DNA from: Ruminococcus sp.
Lineage (GTDB): Bacteria; Bacillota; Clostridia; Lachnospirales; Lachnospiraceae
Direction of reading: 5' to 3'
Assembly (NCBI GenBank): GCA_020024635.1
Contig: JAHHTL010000019.1
Location: 1-43,855, forward strand
Length of the DNA stretch: 43,855 nt
Shown one piece after another: positions 25,799 through 34,418 of this stretch. The notes below the pieces were generated by a model. The model was given only the letters and a program-made list of their open reading frames with translations, was not told the origin of the DNA and ran no database searches. The position numbers were made by a program, and so were the translations under genes. Within the stretch, counting starts at the first letter, position 1; the number at the start of each line of letters is the position of its first letter.

Positions 25799-26691
25799 AA
25801 TTCATTTTCCTTTAACCTTTGTTCGGCTTGTGCTCTCATCTCTTTTGTAATATGTCTCGGAACTCCATGCTGTGATATACACATAGCCGCAGATAATCCC
25901 CCCATGATTCCACATTCCTTTGGTAAACATTTTTTTACCATTCCGCAAAGTACACCGCCTGTTGAGCTATTTCCTCCTCCCGTAGGATCTACTACATTTA
26001 CATCAGGTTGTGATGGAACATATACCACACTTTCACTCGAAATCAAGACAGCTCCTTTGGCTCCCCGACGTAAAAACACTAAGTCTAAGTTCCAGTTTTG
26101 AAGTCTGTTTATGATTTCTTTCAAATCTCCTATTCCAAATAGAGATTGAGCTTCTGTGACATTAATAGAAAATGCATCCACCCATTTTAAAATTTTTTCT
26201 ATTTTACCAATATTTTCTGGAATTGCTGCGTCTGCTGCAATTTCCCACATAATTTTTGTACTACATTTTCGCTCTATTTTTAATAAAGAGTCCCAAAATT
26301 TTGAATCACAATTTTTAAAAATATAAATTCCATCTGACGTTTCTAAATGTTCCTTTAATTCTTCTGCTGTTGTTTCAAGTCTATTAAAATGTGAAATTCC
26401 GTATTTCGGTGTTTCTTCTCTTTCTCCATCTTCAAAATAATGAATAATCGTGTATGGCGAATGTGGATCTTTTACTTTCATCATCTCTGTAGAAATCTTA
26501 TTTTCTTCATACCATTCACCATGAAGTTGAAAATAATCTTCCCCTACACCTGTTAAAATTTCCACATCATCTTCCCATAATTTAATACCCGCAAGTGCAT
26601 AAATTCCTGCACCTCCTGGTACAATTATTTTCTTCCCATCAAAAAAATGGATTTCATCTGTTACTACAGCTGACACTACTATAAATTTCAT
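25780..26691 (-). CDS. PfkB-family carbohydrate kinase-like protein with GGGN motif
   Basis: This 303-residue protein has the ribokinase/PfkB fold: an N-terminal glycine pair in VPGGAGIYALAGI (about 25-37) and a C-terminal nucleotide/anion-hole motif reading DPTGGGNSSTGG (about 238-249). Typical members have GAGD there, the final Asp being the catalytic base; here it is Asn. Similar GGGN motifs, as I recall, occur in the MAK32-like PfkB branch, so this is probably a subfamily trait rather than damage. Catalysis could be weak, use another residue, or be lost. It sits after two ADP-ribosylglycohydrolase genes and before a phosphorylase and a SIS gene. An AGGAGG site precedes the ATG. Confidence 0.85.
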   Translation of the reverse strand: MKFIVVSAVVTDEIHFFDGKKIIVPGGAGIYALAGIKLWEDDVEILTGVGEDYFQLHGEWYEENKISTEMMKVKDPHSPYTIIHYFEDGEREETPKYGISHFNRLETTAEELKEHLETSDGIYIFKNCDSKFWDSLLKIERKCSTKIMWEIAADAAIPENIGKIEKILKWVDAFSINVTEAQSLFGIGDLKEIINRLQNWNLDLVFLRRGAKGAVLISSESVVYVPSQPDVNVVDPTGGGNSSTGGVLCGMVKKCLPKECGIMGGLSAAMCISQHGVPRHITKEMRAQAEQRLKENELCEVKK

Positions 26692-26700
26692 AAACGCCTC

Positions 26701-28794
26701 CTAACTTCTGATCATGAAGCTATCACAAGTCATCGTTCCTTCGGATATCAAAAATCCAGCAGCTCCTTCTACATAGGTTTCATCTACAACTTCAATTTTT
26801 TTCTCTCCATCTATATATAATGTAAGAACATTACCTTTCGCACTAAATTTCATGCTATATCCCTTGTCTTCTTTATAGGGATAGTCAACTTCTCCTAAAA
26901 TTTTTCTTTTCCCATCTTTTTCCATGAAAATTTGTGCCTTGTGAAACCCCTTTAATACAGCGGCATAAAATCTTCTATGTCCTACACTTCGAAGCACTAA
27001 CCCCCCTTCTTTGTGTAAACTATAAAAAAGTGTCGACGCAACACTGTAATCCTTCCACTCTTTTGTTCCAATTGTTACCAAACCATCTTTTTCAATATGA
27101 GAAACACAATATGTTTGTTTGAAGTCCGCTGCAAATTGCACTGCAGAACTTGCAAATCCAGCCATCCACAGAGGATTGGTATTCCAAATAGAATTCATTA
27201 ACATCCCTCGTTGTGCAAATTCTTTTGGTGCTCCCTTCCAGTCAATCTGATTGAAAATAATCGTTCCTGTAAAACGAAACTCACTAAGAATTTGATATCC
27301 TAATTTACAAATCAACATCCCCCCTGTGTCTGGCACACTCCATGCATATGTTTTTGCTAAATTTGTAACGCTCCACTCTTCTCCATATTGAACCTGCACA
27401 TGATTATTGATGTCATAATATAAAATATACGGTCTAACTCTAATCTCTGTATTTTCTAACAGATGCATTGTCGTATGAACTATCTGAGAAGAATATAATG
27501 TTGGTGATGCTACCGTTGAGAAATTTGACGCCAATTTTGAAAAATCGATAAAAGTTGGTGTGCAAACATTAACTGAAGTTCCTTTTGCCAGATTTATGCA
27601 CTCGATTGCCAATCCATTTTCATGGGATTTTTCATTTCTATTTGTAATGGAAGCTTCTGCTCTTCCGCCATGATTGAATTCACATTTTTGAAAGCCCTGT
27701 ACTGATCCAGGATATTCAAATGTAAATCGTTCTTTGGATATTTGTACTTTTTCATTATTGAAATGTTGTGCTACTTCTATAATTTTTTTTGTTTCTATAA
27801 CAGCATCCGAAACAACTGAGCCTCCGTCTGAAGTTACAACATACAGACGATCTGCAACCATACTCCGAAAATCTGGTCCTGCATTAATTCCTTCCACTCC
27901 TAGACGAATTCCATTAAATGCTCCCACATTTCCAGCATTGCAGTCCGTATCCCATGCTGCTGAACTTGCAATACTAATCGATTTTTGAAAGTCATCACCT
28001 CCTAAAATAATTGCTGCAATGACCATGGCATGATTAGGAACCATGTGACAACATCCCGGATACACATCATATCCATATTTCAAATCCAAATAAGCACGTA
28101 CTTTTCTCCAATCCTTTTCTTCTTCACAAATATTCCGTACATCTCTTACTATTTTTAAAAGTCGATCGTCCTCAATATAGAATTCCGAACGATCTAATAG
28201 TTTATTAATATCTTTTTCTTCAAATGCCATCGCCTCTAGCGCTGCCAAATGACACGCCGCATCCACTGCAATGCCATCATGGCTGACACTGGCTGCATTT
28301 CTTACCAATTCAACCGCAAGTTTTGGCTGATTTGCACATGCCATTGCTATTGCATCTATAAAGATTTGAGCCCCTATCTGCTCTGCCAATGTTTTTCCAT
28401 TTCGTTCAATTGAACCACTTCTAGGTGCTTCAATCCCACTTTTTAGATTTAAATATGCAGTATGTTCTGTAGATCTTCCTAATCCTCCCCACCAGAGAAT
28501 CGTTTTATTTTCAATAATGTAATTCAACCATGCATTTCCAAATTCTTTTGCTGATGTATTTTCTTTAAATCCATTATCCGCAATAGCTCTAAAGAAGCCA
28601 AATGTACCTGAAATATCATCATCCGCCACAATCAAAGGTACACCAACTTCTTCATGGACATAATACTGAATTTCTCCGAATGTTTTCTGAATTTTTTCAT
28701 AACTCCAGCCTTCCACCGGTCTTCCTAAATATACTCCAATAATCTTCCCTAACACTCCTGCATAAATTTTATTTTCATATTTCTTTATGCTCAT
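26701..28794 (-). CDS. ADP-ribosylglycohydrolase-family protein with C-terminal extension (paralogue 2)
   Basis: This protein of about 697 residues has an N-terminal ADP-ribosylglycohydrolase domain (about 1-340). It includes GVLGKIIGVYLGRPVEGW, an acidic metal site ADDDISGTFGFF (about 57-68), ASVSHDGIAVDAACHLAALE and the second metal motif AAWDTDCNAGNVGAFNG (about 280-296). The C-terminal half is beta-rich and resembles concanavalin-like or carbohydrate-binding sandwiches (segments TKEWKDYSVASTLFYSLHK and VLTLYIDGEKKIEVVDE). There is no signal peptide, so it acts in the cytoplasm. It is paralogous along its length to the next gene upstream. The start is the ATG at 28794 behind GAGGAG; a GTG one codon earlier is less likely. 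It probably hydrolyses a ribosyl N- or O-glycosidic bond. Confidence 0.85.
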   Translation of the reverse strand: MSIKKYENKIYAGVLGKIIGVYLGRPVEGWSYEKIQKTFGEIQYYVHEEVGVPLIVADDDISGTFGFFRAIADNGFKENTSAKEFGNAWLNYIIENKTILWWGGLGRSTEHTAYLNLKSGIEAPRSGSIERNGKTLAEQIGAQIFIDAIAMACANQPKLAVELVRNAASVSHDGIAVDAACHLAALEAMAFEEKDINKLLDRSEFYIEDDRLLKIVRDVRNICEEEKDWRKVRAYLDLKYGYDVYPGCCHMVPNHAMVIAAIILGGDDFQKSISIASSAAWDTDCNAGNVGAFNGIRLGVEGINAGPDFRSMVADRLYVVTSDGGSVVSDAVIETKKIIEVAQHFNNEKVQISKERFTFEYPGSVQGFQKCEFNHGGRAEASITNRNEKSHENGLAIECINLAKGTSVNVCTPTFIDFSKLASNFSTVASPTLYSSQIVHTTMHLLENTEIRVRPYILYYDINNHVQVQYGEEWSVTNLAKTYAWSVPDTGGMLICKLGYQILSEFRFTGTIIFNQIDWKGAPKEFAQRGMLMNSIWNTNPLWMAGFASSAVQFAADFKQTYCVSHIEKDGLVTIGTKEWKDYSVASTLFYSLHKEGGLVLRSVGHRRFYAAVLKGFHKAQIFMEKDGKRKILGEVDYPYKEDKGYSMKFSAKGNVLTLYIDGEKKIEVVDETYVEGAAGFLISEGTMTCDSFMIRS

Positions 28795-28804
28795 CACTTT
28801 CTCC

Positions 28805-30922
28805 TCATAATCTTTCTATTACGAATCCATCTGCTAAAATTGCCCCAGAATCTACAACATATCCGGCTTGCCCACAAATGTATGTATCGTCTTTTCCTGA
28901 TAATACGAGCTGATCATCAACATAAAATTCCAACAAATTTTCTCTTAGTGCAAATCGAAGTTTATAGGTCTGATCAATTTTATAATCGAATGCTTTAGAT
29001 GAAATAATCGTTCTCGTTTCATTTTTCTGCCGATATATTTCTGCACGTCCATTTGTAAAAACCGCTCCATAATACTGTCTGTGTCCTTTTGCACGTGCAA
29101 CCAGTCCGGCACACTCTTGTTGAGAAAATGTTATAACAGAAGTTATGGCATAATCTTTCCAATCACTTGTTCCTGTCGTAACCACTCCATTTTGATGTTC
29201 GTGACAAATCGAAAAAGTCACCGTGTAATCTGGGTTAAAATGATCTGCCGATGACACAAATGATCTTAGCCATGCTGTAGTTGTTGTCCATGGTGTTAAT
29301 GTTGGAGTCATTTCCATTGAACGTCCCATCTCATAATGTATAGGGGCATTTGACCAATCCATCGTACTTAAAATAATACTTCCATCTAATCTAACATTAC
29401 TTTCTAAATAAATACCAAGCCTATAAATCACGTGTCCCTTTGTATCTGGTATTTTCCATCTGATAGTATTTTCTCCCTTGATCAGTGCATTCAGACTTGA
29501 ATATTTCAGTGCAAGTTCGTCTCTCTCATCAAAATACTGTATAAATAATTTTAAGTTAGGATTATTTTGATTCTTGCATACAAATTTAGCAGTTACTTCC
29601 TGCCCACTATATAATGTTGGTGAACAAAGTACATCAAAATAACTGGTTCCTTCCTTCCCTTTCGGCTTTAAATCAATAAATGTGTCCACACAACAAGCTG
29701 CATGGAGACCAGGACCTAACCCTTCGTAAAAAATTTCACACCCACTTATTCCATTTTTTTTATACGCATTTTCAATTTTGGTTAAGGTCTGTTCATGTTG
29801 ATTCTCATGAAACGGAATAACTCCCTGCACACTTCCTGGATATTCAAAAGCATAACGTTCTTTCGGAAATTCCATTTTTTCTCCTGCTAATGCTGCAGCC
29901 GCTTTCACAATTTTTCTCGTCTCTAAAACGGCATCTGAAATGGTTTCACCACCATCACTTGTCACAACATACAAACGATCTGAAACTGGGCAGCGAATAT
30001 TTGCCCCTTGTTCCAATGCAGATAAACCAAGACGAATTCCGTTTAAACATCCTACATTTCCCGAATTGCAATCGGTATCCCATCCTGCTGAACAAGCGAT
30101 CATGCACGCTTTTCCAAAATCATTTCCCCCCATTATAAACGACATTAATAAAGCAAGATGATTTGTTACCATTGGGCAATTTCCCGGATACTTGTCATAT
30201 CCGTGCTTTTCTGCAATCCACTCACGTACTTCATGCCAATCGGACGCATTTTTGCATTTTCTTCTAAGCTCTGTTATTAAACAAATCAATTGCTCATTTT
30301 TTACATATTTAATTCCTTCATCCAACAGTGTCTCTATATTTTTTTCTTCAAAAGCCATTGATTCCATTACCGCCAAATAAACAGCCGCTTCTACTGCCAA
30401 CCCATCGTGACTTACACTAGCGGCATTTCGTGCCATTTTTGCAGTTAATTCAGGATTTCCAGGATTGACTAATGCCCAGGTATCAATAAAGATTTCCGCT
30501 CCTATTTGTTCTGACATGCTTTTTCCGTTTAATTTTTCACTTCCACTATCTGGTGCATCTATTCCATTTTTTAATCGAATATAGGCTGTGTGTTCTGTAC
30601 TTCTACACAATCCCCCCCACCATAAGATTGTTTGATTTTCAATAATATAATTTAGCCATGCATCCCCAATTGTTTTTGCAGTAATCTCCTTGTCATAATT
30701 ACAGTCTTCTAACGCACGATAAAAGGTAAAAGTTCCTGAGATATCATCATCTGGTACAATTAATGGTGCTCCTGTTTCATGATTCTTATAATAATAAACC
30801 TCACCGAAAGTATCTCTTATTTTTTCATAAGACCATCCTTCAATCGGTCTTCCAAGATAAACTCCTATAATTTTTCCTAATACACCTGCATATATTGCAT
30901 GTTCATATTTCTTTATACTCAT
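28805..30922 (-). CDS. ADP-ribosylglycohydrolase-family protein with C-terminal extension (paralogue 1)
   Basis: This protein of about 705 residues has the same two-part build as its neighbour. The catalytic domain has GVLGKIIGVYLGRPIEGW, PDDDISGTFTFYRAL and AGWDTDCNSGNVGCLNG. A beta-rich C-terminal half contains TSDWKDYAITSVITFSQQE and LLEFYVDDQLVLSG. Both metal-binding acidic clusters are intact, so activity is expected. It has no signal peptide. I start translation at the ATG at 30922, 6-8 nt from AAGGAG; the in-frame TTG five codons earlier lies on the ribosome binding site. The two copies differ at many positions, which suggests specialisation on different bonds or anomers rather than recent duplication. 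It follows the CUT1 permease gene by 18 bp. Confidence 0.86.
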   Translation of the reverse strand: MSIKKYEHAIYAGVLGKIIGVYLGRPIEGWSYEKIRDTFGEVYYYKNHETGAPLIVPDDDISGTFTFYRALEDCNYDKEITAKTIGDAWLNYIIENQTILWWGGLCRSTEHTAYIRLKNGIDAPDSGSEKLNGKSMSEQIGAEIFIDTWALVNPGNPELTAKMARNAASVSHDGLAVEAAVYLAVMESMAFEEKNIETLLDEGIKYVKNEQLICLITELRRKCKNASDWHEVREWIAEKHGYDKYPGNCPMVTNHLALLMSFIMGGNDFGKACMIACSAGWDTDCNSGNVGCLNGIRLGLSALEQGANIRCPVSDRLYVVTSDGGETISDAVLETRKIVKAAAALAGEKMEFPKERYAFEYPGSVQGVIPFHENQHEQTLTKIENAYKKNGISGCEIFYEGLGPGLHAACCVDTFIDLKPKGKEGTSYFDVLCSPTLYSGQEVTAKFVCKNQNNPNLKLFIQYFDERDELALKYSSLNALIKGENTIRWKIPDTKGHVIYRLGIYLESNVRLDGSIILSTMDWSNAPIHYEMGRSMEMTPTLTPWTTTTAWLRSFVSSADHFNPDYTVTFSICHEHQNGVVTTGTSDWKDYAITSVITFSQQECAGLVARAKGHRQYYGAVFTNGRAEIYRQKNETRTIISSKAFDYKIDQTYKLRFALRENLLEFYVDDQLVLSGKDDTYICGQAGYVVDSGAILADGFVIERL

Positions 30923-30940
30923 ATGTTTCTCCTTCAACTA

Positions 30941-31783
30941 TCATCCTTTTATCGCACCACTAACCATTCCATCTACAAAATACCTTTGTGTGCATACGAA
31001 AAATAATATAATTGGTCCTATTAGGATAAATGCTGCTGCCATCATAATTCCCATATCTGATCCAAACGAACCTTGCATGGCAAGAAATCCTAAGGTAGCC
31101 GTGAATTTCTTTTGTCCTTGTAAAAATGTGGATGATATTAAGTACTCATTCCAAGACTGTAGGCCCACTAAAATTGCGACTGTTATCAACCCCGGAGAAA
31201 CTACTGGTCTCATAATGTGCCAAATCACTTGTGCTGTTCCTGCTCCATCCATCCTTGCAGATTCTTCTAATTCTTTTGGAACATTCAAAAAATATGTTCG
31301 CATCAAAAAAACTGCTAACGGCATGTACAACGCAGCTAAAATAACACTTGTTGCTGGAATATTACCAATTAAATTCATTTTCGCATATGCATAATATAGT
31401 GGAAAAAGAAATAATTGAATGGGTACTGTCATCGCCATCATAAAATACATTAAAATTGTGCCACTTCCTTTTATTCTCTTTCCAGATAACACGTATCCTG
31501 CTAAACTAGATGTAATTAAAACGATAATCACGGTACATCCAGTTAATTTGATACTATTTAAAAACCCCACAGTAAAATTTCCAGTCTCCCACGCTCCAAT
31601 ATAATTTTCCAGATGCAAAATTGTTGGAAGGGACAGTGGATTGGCAACAATTTCCGTATTTGTTTTAAAACTATTAATCAGTACCAATGCAATTGGCGCC
31701 AAACAAATAACAGCAAGGAAAAGAAGGGCAACGTGGATCATGATATTTATTACAATTGATTTCTTTTTCGATCTTGTTTCCAT
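30941..31783 (-). CDS. CUT1 ABC transporter permease (MalG-like) of the ribosyl-compound operon
   Basis: This 280-residue permease has six helices, an EAA loop ELEESARMDGAGTAQVIWHI with MRPVVSP after it (about 178-204), and the MalG-type C-terminal tail VDGMVSGAIKG. It is 11 bp downstream of the MalF-like gene and directly upstream of the two ADP-ribosylglycohydrolase genes. This links import by this system to the intracellular hydrolases. CUT1 importers normally carry sugars or glycosides rather than free nucleosides. No ATPase gene is present in the operon. Confidence 0.93.
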   Translation of the reverse strand: METRSKKKSIVINIMIHVALLFLAVICLAPIALVLINSFKTNTEIVANPLSLPTILHLENYIGAWETGNFTVGFLNSIKLTGCTVIIVLITSSLAGYVLSGKRIKGSGTILMYFMMAMTVPIQLFLFPLYYAYAKMNLIGNIPATSVILAALYMPLAVFLMRTYFLNVPKELEESARMDGAGTAQVIWHIMRPVVSPGLITVAILVGLQSWNEYLISSTFLQGQKKFTATLGFLAMQGSFGSDMGIMMAAAFILIGPIILFFVCTQRYFVDGMVSGAIKG

Positions 31784-31794
31784 AAACGTTCCTC

Positions 31795-32664
31795 CTATTG
31801 TATTTCTTCTTTTTTGCTAATTCTTGTATATATAAACGATGCAATTAATCCAAAGAAACTAATAAATAGACCTACTGCTGCTGCTTTTCCGACTTTCATA
31901 GATCCAAAGGCAAAAGAATAAGCGTATGTACCAAGCACTTCTGTGGCATGCGCTGGTCCTCCACCTGTCATCAATTTAACATAATCGAACGCTAAAAAAG
32001 ATCCTATTGTAATCATTACGAACATCAATGTTACCGTTGACATTATATTTGGGAGATAGATGTATCGAAATAACTGCCATCCATTACATCCATCTAATCT
32101 AGCAGCTTCTACCTGATCTGTTGGAGTTTGACGCAATGCTGCAAGATATATTACCGTTAGGTAGCTCCAATAATGCCAAATATCAACCGCAGCACATCCA
32201 TATATAGCCGTTTTCATATTTGCCAATGGTGATCCAAGATCAAATCCTATTTTTCTTATTACGGAAATTATTCCAGCTACTGGGCTAAAGATTACGTTCA
32301 TCCAAAGCATTGCATTTACTGATGGCGCCAATACATATGGAATCAAAAAAGCAACTTGATAGATACTTCTTGTCTTTTTCCTTGTTAATAAAAGCATTGC
32401 TGCCAACATTCCGATGCACACTGGAATAGTTAAAAATAAAACAGTCCAAATTAAATTGTTTTGAATTGCTTTATAAAATATTTTATCGTGAAACAATTCA
32501 ATAAAATTCCTAAATCCTATAAAATTAACATTAGGTGATAGACCATTCCAATCTGTGAAAGAATACACCACCGTCATAATTCCTGGTATTAAAATAATAC
32601 AAGCACTTATCATCAGAGCCGGTGCAATCAACAAATAATTATAATTTAATCTTTTTTTCTTCAT
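31795..32664 (-). CDS. CUT1 ABC transporter permease (MalF-like) of the ribosyl-compound operon
   Basis: This permease of 289 residues from the chosen start has six helices, the MalF-type TVVYSFTDWNGLSP loop and an EAA loop DQVEAARLDGCNGWQLFRYI followed by YLPNIM. I start at the ATG at 32664 (MKKKRLNYN), which follows GAGGGAG. An upstream in-frame extension to 32721 would run through the intercistronic hairpin and is unlikely to be translated. It partners the MalG-like subunit. Confidence 0.92.
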   Translation of the reverse strand: MKKKRLNYNYLLIAPALMISACIILIPGIMTVVYSFTDWNGLSPNVNFIGFRNFIELFHDKIFYKAIQNNLIWTVLFLTIPVCIGMLAAMLLLTRKKTRSIYQVAFLIPYVLAPSVNAMLWMNVIFSPVAGIISVIRKIGFDLGSPLANMKTAIYGCAAVDIWHYWSYLTVIYLAALRQTPTDQVEAARLDGCNGWQLFRYIYLPNIMSTVTLMFVMITIGSFLAFDYVKLMTGGGPAHATEVLGTYAYSFAFGSMKVGKAAAVGLFISFFGLIASFIYTRISKKEEIQ

Positions 32665-32696
32665 GTTCTCCCTCATACGAATTAATCTATTGTAGC

Positions 32697-32727
32697 AAAA
32701 AGCTGACATGTAACTTCTCATGCCAGC
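32697..32727 (-). terminator. Intra-operon attenuating hairpin
   Basis: On the minus strand GCTGGCATG and CATGTCAGC form a 9-bp stem (one G-T pair) with an 8-nt loop, followed by TTTTT. It lies between the binding-protein gene and the first permease gene. Such hairpins commonly make the binding protein more abundant than the membrane subunits by partial termination. Confidence 0.75.
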
Positions 32728-32745
32728 CCTTTAACTATGTTTCTA

Positions 32746-34173
32746 TTATTTCATTGTTGGTTTCGGGATTGGCGGGACAATACCTTTTTCGTATTCCGTC
32801 TTAAATTCTTTCTCTAATGATTCAACATACTCCTCTACAGATACTGTTTCAAACCATACTTCATCAATATTTATGATCCTTTGTTGCGTTGCCGGTGGGA
32901 AAAATACATTGTCATAATATCCAAAATTTCCTTTATTGACAGCATCTGAAATATCTCTCACAACCTCTACGTACTGACTAGATAAGTAATTCATGTTACT
33001 TGTATCAACAGTCGAAAGATCTTTTAGTGGCGTTCCCCAATATCCTGGCCATGCTGATGTCATTTCCTGCATGAACTCAGCGTTCATCATCATATCAATA
33101 ATTTTCGCAGCCTCATCTTTATGTTCCTCTTTTGCATTTGCGTTAATTGACAATGTACAGGCACTTCCCAGAGTATATGTAGTATTTGGAACCTGTTTGG
33201 TTGCAGGAAATGGAATAAACGCAATATTTTCTTCTTTTTCGTCAACAAAGTATGATGCAGCCCATTGATACGCGATAGATGGACCTACAAAAAAAGGAGC
33301 TTTTTCATCTGCTAGTAATTGCAATGATTCACTAAAATTTAAATTCACGTAATCTTCACCAGCTAAGTATCCTTTGTCCCACCAATCTTTTGTCTTTTCA
33401 ATTGCCGCTACAACATTATCATTTTTCCAACTTTCTTTTCCAGTCAACACATCGTACATCGTTTCTGGACCTGCAATATGCGTTAAAAATAATGAAGCAT
33501 AATTCTCATTTACTGGTTGCCAGCCTTTGTTTCCTGTTACTGACGCATAAAGTCCTTTTTCCAATGCCTGATCCATAACATTTTCCATCTCTTCTATTGT
33601 TGTTGGTACTTTCCATCCATTATCTTCCAAAACTTTTTTGTTATAGAATACTCCCATTGTACTTACACCATTCGTTAAACTGTACAAATCCCCCTTTACT
33701 TTTCCGGCTTCATAATATGGGGTTAATATTTTATCTTCCCAGCCATATTTTTCTGCGTACCGATTCATATTCTCTAATTTTCCTGCTTCCACAAGTGGCA
33801 TAACAAATGCTGGTCCTGATCCATAGACGATGTCTGGTCCTTGGTTTGCAGCCAAGGCTGTTGTCATATCTGTATCAACAGACGGTCTAAATTCCACACA
33901 CAACTGATACTTATCTTGAGATTTATTATATTTATCAACCAAAATCTCTTTAAACGCCTCTTGTGCATATGGTTCAGCTCCCCAAAACCAGAGTGTTATT
34001 TCCTCTCTCCCTTCTAGATCTTCATCTGATAGAACTGTGATTCCATCTTTTGCGTCATCTTCAGCTTTTTTTGAATCGTCTTGTTCTTCTTTTTTTGTAG
34101 ACACTCCGCACCCTACAACCAATGACATTACCATTACTACACTTAGTATCGCTGATACAATTTTCTTCTTCAT
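32746..34173 (-). CDS. CUT1 extracellular solute-binding lipoprotein of the ribosyl-compound operon
   Basis: This family-1 binding protein of about 475 residues starts at the ATG at 34173 behind GGAGGAGG. Its signal peptide ends with a VVGC lipobox (Cys at about 18). An acidic linker follows, then the mature domain with EEITLWFWGAEPYAQEAF, a pattern typical of CUT1 sugar-binding proteins, and a C-terminal FPPATQQRIINID. As the first gene of the twelve-gene operon it should define what is imported. Its ligand is unknown. The downstream enzymes argue for a ribosylated or nucleoside-containing glycoside. Confidence 0.92.
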   Translation of the reverse strand: MKKKIVSAILSVVMVMSLVVGCGVSTKKEEQDDSKKAEDDAKDGITVLSDEDLEGREEITLWFWGAEPYAQEAFKEILVDKYNKSQDKYQLCVEFRPSVDTDMTTALAANQGPDIVYGSGPAFVMPLVEAGKLENMNRYAEKYGWEDKILTPYYEAGKVKGDLYSLTNGVSTMGVFYNKKVLEDNGWKVPTTIEEMENVMDQALEKGLYASVTGNKGWQPVNENYASLFLTHIAGPETMYDVLTGKESWKNDNVVAAIEKTKDWWDKGYLAGEDYVNLNFSESLQLLADEKAPFFVGPSIAYQWAASYFVDEKEENIAFIPFPATKQVPNTTYTLGSACTLSINANAKEEHKDEAAKIIDMMMNAEFMQEMTSAWPGYWGTPLKDLSTVDTSNMNYLSSQYVEVVRDISDAVNKGNFGYYDNVFFPPATQQRIINIDEVWFETVSVEEYVESLEKEFKTEYEKGIVPPIPKPTMK

Positions 34174-34232
34174 TTTTCCTCCTCCTTCTGATAAAATCAT
34201 TATTTTTAACCTGTTTTTTATTTGTTAACCTT

Positions 34233-34261
34233 ATTATATTTTTGTTTAATCAATCTGTCAA
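34233..34261 (-). promoter_or_regulatory. Consensus promoter of the twelve-gene ribosyl-compound operon
   Basis: A perfect TTGACA (34256-34261), a 17-bp spacer and a perfect TATAAT (34233-34238) stand on the minus strand, about 60 bp before the binding-protein gene. A full-consensus promoter implies that control must come from repression, most simply by the neighbouring LacI-family protein. Confidence 0.88.
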
Positions 34262-34418
34262 TCTTTATTTTTATTGTATATTTCTCTTAATTTTTTCTAT
34301 TATCTTTTATTTAAATTATATTATAGTTGTTTTCTGATATTTATTGTTTAATTTTTTATAAAGTTTAATTTGTTCATATGATAAAATCAGGTAAATTTCT
34401 CTATTTGTATAATATATA

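Noticed and set aside
30923..30937. Upstream TTG start adding five residues to the first ADP-ribosylglycohydrolase-family protein
   Set aside because: The extension overlaps the AAGGAG ribosome binding site that serves the ATG at 30922.
34206..34230. GGTTAA direct repeats as an operator for the ribosyl operon
   Set aside because: The position just after the promoter is suggestive, but a 6-bp direct repeat is too short to claim and LacI-family proteins use inverted repeats. Mentioned only in the intergenic note.
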